Shown: positions 13,690-18,561 of the stretch, in pieces
Layout: each line of letters starts with the position of its first letter
Numbering within the stretch: position 1 is the first letter of the stretch
NCBI GenBank assembly: GCA_910589035.1
Contig: CAJUSI010000045.1
Coordinates: forward strand, 1-18,561
DNA from: an uncultured Acetatifactor sp.
Lineage (GTDB): Bacteria; Bacillota; Clostridia; Lachnospirales; Lachnospiraceae
Direction of reading: 5' to 3'
DNA length: 18,561 nucleotides
Program-made: the position numbers and the translations under genes
The notes under the pieces: generated by a model
Databases searched by the model: none
What the model was told of the DNA's origin: nothing
The model's input: only the letters and a program-made list of their open reading frames with translations

Positions 13690-14286
13690 ATGGACAGGAA
13701 GAAGGCGCAGGAATCAGGTGTTTTTATAAAAAATATCATGCAGAATTTATTATATGTATGTAAGCAAATTGGCTTAAGATGTACTTTGAATGTAGGATTT
13801 GACAGAAAAAGTAAGGCTGCTATCGGTAATCTTTTAAAGGAGCTTGGAAGCTCGATTTATGAAGTAGATATCGTGTTTTATCCTTTTTGTTATGTGGGAG
13901 GAGCCAAAGAGTATCTTGATGCAAGAGATATGGCTAAAACATATGTACCTCAACAACTTCGTTGCAAGATGAATGGAATTTTGGCAATTATGCCAAATGG
14001 AGACACCTATCCCTGTTGTTCTCCATGCAGAATTGACTCATTAAAGTTGGGAAATATTAAATTGAATACATTAGACCAATTATTGCAGAGCTATAAAACT
14101 AATATGCCATTTTTAACTGTTTTAAGTCGGGGATTAAGTCACATAGCTGAAGATATTGTTAAAAATGATCTATTTGCTTTAGAGCCATTATATATTGATT
14201 CCTGTGATTTTTGTAGTTTTATTTTTGGAGACTCAATAAGAAGAAATTGTCTCTTAGATTTCTATAAAACCAAATTCTTGCAATAG
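13690..14286 (+). CDS. Radical SAM/SPASM protein, C-terminal part only
   Basis: A 198-residue product that matches only the back half of a radical SAM maturase. It lacks the CxxxCxxC motif and the first strands of the barrel. The SPASM-like cluster region is clear: Cys92, then IMPNGDTYPCCSPC with Cys109, Cys110 and Cys113, the LGNIKLNTLDQLLQS segment, and Cys172 and Cys175. SPASM enzymes modify ribosomal peptides, or act as anaerobic sulfatase/dehydrogenase maturases. The frame is open back to 13657, but nothing N-terminal is found there, and the ATG at 13690 has no good ribosome binding site. It is AT-rich compared with the exporter genes that follow. As it stands it is probably inactive. 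Confidence 0.65.
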   Translation: MDRKKAQESGVFIKNIMQNLLYVCKQIGLRCTLNVGFDRKSKAAIGNLLKELGSSIYEVDIVFYPFCYVGGAKEYLDARDMAKTYVPQQLRCKMNGILAIMPNGDTYPCCSPCRIDSLKLGNIKLNTLDQLLQSYKTNMPFLTVLSRGLSHIAEDIVKNDLFALEPLYIDSCDFCSFIFGDSIRRNCLLDFYKTKFLQ

Positions 14287-14311
14287 TTAAGAAATTTAGA
14301 ATAATTTGAGG

Positions 14312-14339
14312 TATAATTCTGACATCTGAATTCTATAAT
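14312..14339 (+). promoter_or_regulatory. Two TATAAT elements before the exporter genes
   Basis: TATAAT occurs at 14312-14317 and 14334-14339 in the short AT-rich gap ahead of the first exporter gene. No well-spaced -35 is evident for either, so the promoter call is weak. Confidence 0.3.
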
Positions 14340-14367
14340 TTTGTTTTTGCAGAGGGGAGAATATTTT

Positions 14368-16176
14368 ATGAGCAGTGTGATCAAATCATTTGGCTTCCTT
14401 ATGAACAGCTGCCTGATAAAGAGGAAGAAGCTGCTGATCTGCCTGTGCATTACAAACATTGTCCTCATTGCCCAATCCTACATTCTCGTCTTAATTCCAA
14501 AGGTAATAGCGGGCAATCTGGATCATCTGGATATCCTGGTTTCCCGGTTATTGCTTTTTTCCGGGTTCTTGATTCTTTTCTATATTGTGCGCGCCATTTG
14601 TTCCAACATTTCGGATTTTCAATTCTCTCGGCTGCGCTTTGGCATGTTCAGGGAAGTGAATCGCAGAAAAATGGAACTCCCATATGCGGCGGCTATTGCG
14701 CAGGAGGCCAAGGACCGTTACCGGCATGTAATCGACTGGGTGGACAGAACCGATATCGGCCTGCAGGCCAGCGTGCAGCATGTGTTCCGTTTTTTCGCTT
14801 CCGTGCTTTTATTCTTTCTCTATACGCTGACAATTTCTTTTGTAAGGTGGGAGCTTGTTCTATTTATCGTTTGTGCCGAGGCTGTGAATTTCGCTCTCAT
14901 GCAGCTCCCCATTGCCTATGAAAGAGATAAAATGCCCCTGTCCAACAATCTGGACAGCCAGGCCAGGACATTCAGCGAGATAGCCAGAAGGCCTTCTTAC
15001 GGAAAGGATATCCGCATCTTTCAGGCCCAGGAGTATTTCCATGCGCATTATCAGGGCATCAGCGGTGAAAAGCTCCGTCTGACAGAGAGGATCCAGGCCA
15101 GGTATCAGCGCTCTAATATGCTCTGTACGCTGATTGCGGCAGGGAAGGATTTTATCCTGTTTTTTTATCTGATCTTTCTCACTGCGGAAAATCTGCTGGC
15201 CCTGAAGGATTTTGTGCTGCTGATGGGGCTGGCGGCAGGCTTGTCCGGCAATCTCCTTCAGATATTTCAGACCTTTTCAGACTTTGCCAGGGATTCCATG
15301 CATATCATGAGCCTGAAGGAGTTCCTTGCAGGAGAGGATCTGCAGAAAGGCGAAAGCCGGGCAGAGCTGCCGGAAAGCGAAAGCCTGACAGAGCTGCCGG
15401 AGGAAGGCTGGCGGCAGATCGCTTTTGAACATGTTTATTTTAAATACAAAGCCGACGGCGACTATGTCCTGAAAGATATCAATCTGAAAATTTCTCCGGA
15501 GGATAAGATTGCTGTCGTCGGCCTGAACGGGGCAGGAAAAACCACGCTCACCTTATTGATGATGGGACTCCTGCGCCCATCCAAAGGGCGGATCACCATC
15601 AATGGCGTCGATATCCGCCGGTGCAATCCCCATACATACCTGCAGCTTTTTTCCGCAGTCTTTCAGGAGCTGAACACCACCGCTTTTACCATCGGCGAGC
15701 AGATAGCCGGCTGTGAGGCGGATGCCGAAAGGGTATGGCAGGCGCTTGAGAAATCCGGGTTGAAGCAGCGGATCGAAAAGACGCCCAAACGCCTGGATAC
15801 CTATATCCAGAAGGTCTTTGACGAGGAGGGGATCGAGCTTTCCGGCGGGGAGAAGCAGAAGCTGGCGATTGCCCGTGCCCTGTATAAAGACGGTTCCATC
15901 ATTGTCCTGGACGAACCCACATCCGCCCTGGATCCTCTGTCTGAAATGAAATTATATCGAAAATACGACGAATTATTTCTGCACAAAACGGTTCTCTATA
16001 TAACGCACCGTCTCTCCAGCGTAAAGTTTTGCCGGAAAATCATTCTGTTGGAAAATGGAGAGCTGAAGGAATGCGGCACCCATGAGGAGCTGTTGAAACT
16101 GGGTGGCACCTATGCCGCGTTGTTCCAGCTGCAGAAGAAAAGCTATGGCCTGGAGCCGGAAGGAGCGGTGCAGTGA
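14368..16176 (+). CDS. ABC exporter half-transporter (permease-ATPase fusion)
   Basis: A 602-residue protein with an N-terminal membrane domain of about six helices (about 20-310) and a C-terminal ATPase. Walker A is GLNGAGKT (385-392), the signature LSGGEKQ starts at 491, Walker B is IIVLDEP with Asp515 and Glu516, and the H-loop is His547 in THRLSS. There is no peptidase C39 domain, so it exports without leader cleavage. The ATG at 14368 follows GAGGGGAG by about 8 bases. It overlaps the next gene by 4 bases (GTGA), so the two half-transporters probably act as a heterodimer. Its position between radical SAM pieces suggests peptide export. Confidence 0.9.
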   Translation: MSSVIKSFGFLMNSCLIKRKKLLICLCITNIVLIAQSYILVLIPKVIAGNLDHLDILVSRLLLFSGFLILFYIVRAICSNISDFQFSRLRFGMFREVNRRKMELPYAAAIAQEAKDRYRHVIDWVDRTDIGLQASVQHVFRFFASVLLFFLYTLTISFVRWELVLFIVCAEAVNFALMQLPIAYERDKMPLSNNLDSQARTFSEIARRPSYGKDIRIFQAQEYFHAHYQGISGEKLRLTERIQARYQRSNMLCTLIAAGKDFILFFYLIFLTAENLLALKDFVLLMGLAAGLSGNLLQIFQTFSDFARDSMHIMSLKEFLAGEDLQKGESRAELPESESLTELPEEGWRQIAFEHVYFKYKADGDYVLKDINLKISPEDKIAVVGLNGAGKTTLTLLMMGLLRPSKGRITINGVDIRRCNPHTYLQLFSAVFQELNTTAFTIGEQIAGCEADAERVWQALEKSGLKQRIEKTPKRLDTYIQKVFDEEGIELSGGEKQKLAIARALYKDGSIIVLDEPTSALDPLSEMKLYRKYDELFLHKTVLYITHRLSSVKFCRKIILLENGELKECGTHEELLKLGGTYAALFQLQKKSYGLEPEGAVQ

Positions 16177-18095
16177 CTCTTAAAAAGACTACACAGATAA
16201 ATACGCATATCCGATTATTTAAAATTGTTTTTCTCCATGCAAAGCAGAGCCTGCTCATCTGTTTGCTCGGCGCCTTGCTGGCAATCCTGGTTCCCTACCT
16301 CACCATTTTCCTGAGCAGCAGCATGGTGAGCAGCCTTGAGACAGGAGCGTTCAAACCGGCGCTTTTCTTCCTGGGCGCCTTTTCTGTGACCAATCTGATG
16401 AATGGGTGCATACAGGCCTTCCTGACAAGGCGGGGTAAGGAACAGGATACCCGGTTAGCCCTGGGCGTAGAGGAGTCGGTCAACTGTATTTGCCGCAATG
16501 TGGGCTTCGAGACCCTGGAATCGTCGGCTTTTCAGGATGCCTGTCAGAGAGCAAGGGACGGGCTGAATTACAGCGACGGCTTTTACGAGTACCTGATGTG
16601 TCTGCAAAGAGTAATTGTGAACTTTGCAAAGATAAGCTTATCAGTGGGATTTATTCTTGCGCTGATGCTGCGGCATAATTCGTGGGACTCCAACCGATAT
16701 ATTGTGCTGCTGCTTTCTCTGTTATGTATGTTCTCCCTGGCAAGGATACGGCTGAACAAGCTGGCGTACCGCTCGTCCTCGAAGTTTTACAGCCGTCTGG
16801 CTCCCTATAACAGGCAGCTGCAATACTTTTTTACAGAGTTGCTGGGGGACGAGAGGTACTCCAGGGAAATCCATCTGTACCGGCTGAAGGATTTGATCAG
16901 CGGCAGAGAGGAACAGTGCCATCAGAGTATCCTGGTATTTTTGAAAGGAATTGCAAAGAACACCGCGAAATTTTCCATTATAAGCGAGATACTGTAGGGC
17001 GTGCTCAGCGGGGCAATTTATCTATGCGTGACCCTGAAATGTGTGACAGACCATTTGGGAATCGGCGGTATTTTGAAATATATCGGAATTGTACATCAGT
17101 TTTCCGATTCCCTGTCCGCCCTGCTCAACGGCGTACTGGACCTGAGATTCAAGACTGGTTTTCTGGAGAATTATCTGAACTTTGCGGATCAGTTTACAAA
17201 GGAGATGGCAGGGGAGACGGCAAGGGCGGCAGCAGAAGAGACAGCAAGGGGAACGGCAAGGGCGGCAGCAGGAGAGACGGTAAGGGAGACGGCAGGGGAA
17301 GCGCATCGAAAGGAATCCCCGGGGAAAAATGCCTCTATCCGGCTGGAGAATGTGTCCTATTCCTTTCCCGATGCAGGAAACTGCGGTTTTTCGCTGAAAA
17401 ACATATGTCTTGAAGTGGAAGCCGGATCCAAGGTTGCGATTGTCGGGGAAAACGGGAGCGGAAAAACTACGCTTATCAAAGTGATGACGGGCTTGTATCC
17501 TGTTTCCTCGGGAAAGATTTATTTGGACGGAGAAGAGGTCTGCACAGACTGCCCGGACAGGAGCATTACGGTATTTTCCGCAATCTTCCAGGACTACAAT
17601 ATAATTCCCGTCTCCCTGCTGGAGAACGTTACTTTTGACCGGGGTGAGGAGAAGGAGGCGCTCTCGAAAGCGCAGACCTGCATTGCGCAGATGGGCCTCT
17701 CTTCCAGGGTCGCCGGCATGAAAGACGGGATGCACACGATCCTGAAATGGAATTCCCAGGACGGAAGCGCCGTACAGAAAATGTCCGGCGGAGAGGAGCA
17801 GAAGCTGGCTTTGGCCCGTGTCTTGTATCGGGACGCACCTATATTCATATTGGACGAGCCCAGCGCTTCCATGGATCCCCGGGCCGAGGAAAAGCTGTTC
17901 CGTGATTTCTACCGGCTCACCGGAGAGAAAACAACCATTTTCATCTCCCACCGGCTCTCAAGCTGCCGCATTTGCGATAAAGTGATCGTAGTCGACAACG
18001 GTGAAATCGTTCAGACGGGACGGCATGATGAGCTCTGCAGGATACCCGGTAAATATAAGCAAATGTGGGATGTTCAGGCCAGCCAGTATCAATAG
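16173..18095 (+). pseudogene. ABC exporter half-transporter split by an in-frame TAG
   Basis: Beginning with a GTG that overlaps the stop of the upstream exporter gene, the frame encodes a six-helix membrane domain but meets TAG at 16995-16997 (codon 275). The same frame then continues uninterrupted to TAG at 18093-18095, so only one codon separates the two halves. The second half has the last membrane helices, a repetitive Ala/Glu/Arg linker, and a full ATPase: Walker A GENGSGKT (425-432 in the uninterrupted count), signature MSGGEEQ (537-543), Walker B FILDEPSASMD with Asp561 and Glu562, and His593 in SHRLSS. Uninterrupted it would be 640 residues. The open part after the stop can be read from 17001. 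Confidence 0.8.
17217..17286 (+). repeat. 36-bp tandem duplication in the exporter linker
   Basis: ACGGCAAGGGCGGCAGCAG at 17217 recurs at 17253 with three differences over 34 bases. It encodes two 12-residue units (TARAAAEETARG and TARAAAGETVRE) between the membrane domain and the ATPase. The flanking sequence is made of similar GA-rich units. Confidence 0.7.
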
Positions 18096-18147
18096 GATGG
18101 GGTTATTTTTGAACGCAGAGAACAAGGAACAGGAGGATGTGGTTATA

Positions 18148-18421
18148 ATGTCGGAGGTATTAGATTATGTACGTTTTTACAAAAATAATGGATATTGGAA
18201 AACTCCTAAAACTATTCAACTTGAAGTTACACAAATCCCGTTTGGCGTAACGTGGGTAGCTCGGCATGACAATATTGATGATTTTAAGAATTTTGTATTT
18301 TTAGTCAAAGAAAGAGGTGCTGCATATATACAAATAATTGGAAATAAGGTAAATTCCACTGGAGAAATATTTTCGGAAATGACGCCATCTGATTATAAAA
18401 AGTTAAAAACTATAAATGAGT
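18148..18421 (+). pseudogene. 5' exon of a radical-SAM-like gene, core motif missing
   Basis: The ATG at 18148 follows AGGAGG (18131-18136). The product begins with MSEVLDYVRFYKNNGYWKTP and KTIQLEVT, which resembles the segment that precedes CxxxCxxC in radical SAM enzymes. No cysteines follow. Instead the text continues VTWVARHDNIDDFKNFVFL and GAAYIQIIGNK, which resembles a late barrel strand of the same kind of enzyme. An in-frame deletion of the cluster-binding region around residue 30 would explain this. The frame is then broken at 18422 by the group II intron and stops inside it at 18433-18435. The rest of the gene, if present, lies beyond the window. Confidence 0.5.
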
Positions 18422-18561
18422 GTGCGCCCAGCTAAGGGTGTAGTGTATAGCGGGTGGGAATCCCGCCCGGAAAGGTTTAACCAGACCACCGGTAGCGAGT
18501 CTTGGGAACGCAGTGGTAACACTGTGGGCTAAGCGTAGACAGCAAGGTAATAGGGTCACAA
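18422..18561 (+). mobile_element. Group II intron, 5' end (runs off the window)
   Basis: The sequence begins with GTGCGCCCAG, the conserved 5' end of bacterial group II introns (GUGYG). It continues as compact structured RNA without coding sense: a CGGGTGGG/CCCGCCCG stem and a CAGTG-GTAA-CACTG stem with a GNRA-type tetraloop (18511-18524), consistent with domain I. It is inserted after the first base of a codon in the radical-SAM-like gene and in the same orientation, so splicing could in principle restore the host reading frame. The intron-encoded protein and 3' end are outside the window. Confidence 0.88.

Noticed and set aside
13482..16997. Genome-wide recoding of TAG as a sense codon
   Set aside because: The two in-frame TAGs are striking, but the intact exonuclease and YitT genes both end with TAG, so TAG works as a stop here. 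Local mutation, readthrough or sequence error is more likely.
16916..17413. Repetitive Gly/Arg/Lys protein spanning the TAG in the exporter
   Set aside because: It is the +1 reading of the repetitive linker and has no supported start; the exporter frame on both sides is clearly the real one.

Overview
The window looks like a chromosomal segment of a Lachnospiraceae-type member of the Clostridia (Bacillota). Supporting signs are a T-box leader in front of an archaeal/eukaryotic-type prolyl-tRNA synthetase, strong AGGAGG ribosome binding sites, TTGACA/TATAAT promoters, a YitT-family membrane protein, a sporulation/vegetative-type D-Ala-D-Ala carboxypeptidase with a basic tail, and a mix of roughly 50% GC housekeeping genes with AT-rich acquired islands. 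The species cannot be named from this sequence.

Layout. (1) 1-2499 is a decaying accessory locus: a C-terminal gene remnant, an intact MerR-family regulator behind a 19-bp-spacer promoter, an ABC ATPase that has lost its Walker A region through an internal frameshifting deletion, and an ABC-2 permease with a foreshortened C-terminus. (2) 2500-4482 is a promoter, a proline-type T-box riboswitch with terminator, and proS. (3) 4483-5268 holds a near-perfect hairpin, two decayed small reading frames, a good terminator and the next promoter. (4) 5269-11459 is housekeeping or ordinary accessory sequence: an alpha/beta hydrolase, a DEDDh exonuclease with a Cys-rich tail, a D-Ala-D-Ala carboxypeptidase on the minus strand, trmB, a 39-bp tandem repeat, a thioredoxin and a YitT-family protein. 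(5) 11460-13616 is a toxin-antitoxin/defence graveyard: a long inverted repeat, a Uma2-family nuclease gene on the minus strand, an AbiEi-like antitoxin pseudogene whose winged-helix region is deleted but whose promoter still carries a three-half-site operator candidate, a tiny coupled remnant at the position of the toxin, and a HicB-like antitoxin interrupted by an in-frame TAG.

(6) 13690-18561 is the most interesting part: an apparent peptide-maturation/export (RiPP-like) island. It has the SPASM-bearing C-terminal part of a radical SAM enzyme, two translationally coupled ABC exporter half-transporters (the second split by one in-frame TAG), and then the start of another radical-SAM-like gene that appears to lack its CxxxCxxC region and is entered by the 5' end of a group II intron running off the window edge. 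The two radical SAM pieces are AT-rich, while the exporter genes between them are GC-richer, which suggests mosaic assembly. No precursor peptide was found.

A recurring theme is loss of function by internal deletion (ABC ATPase, AbiEi-like antitoxin, probably the second radical SAM gene) or by single TAG codons (HicB, second exporter), next to fully intact housekeeping genes.
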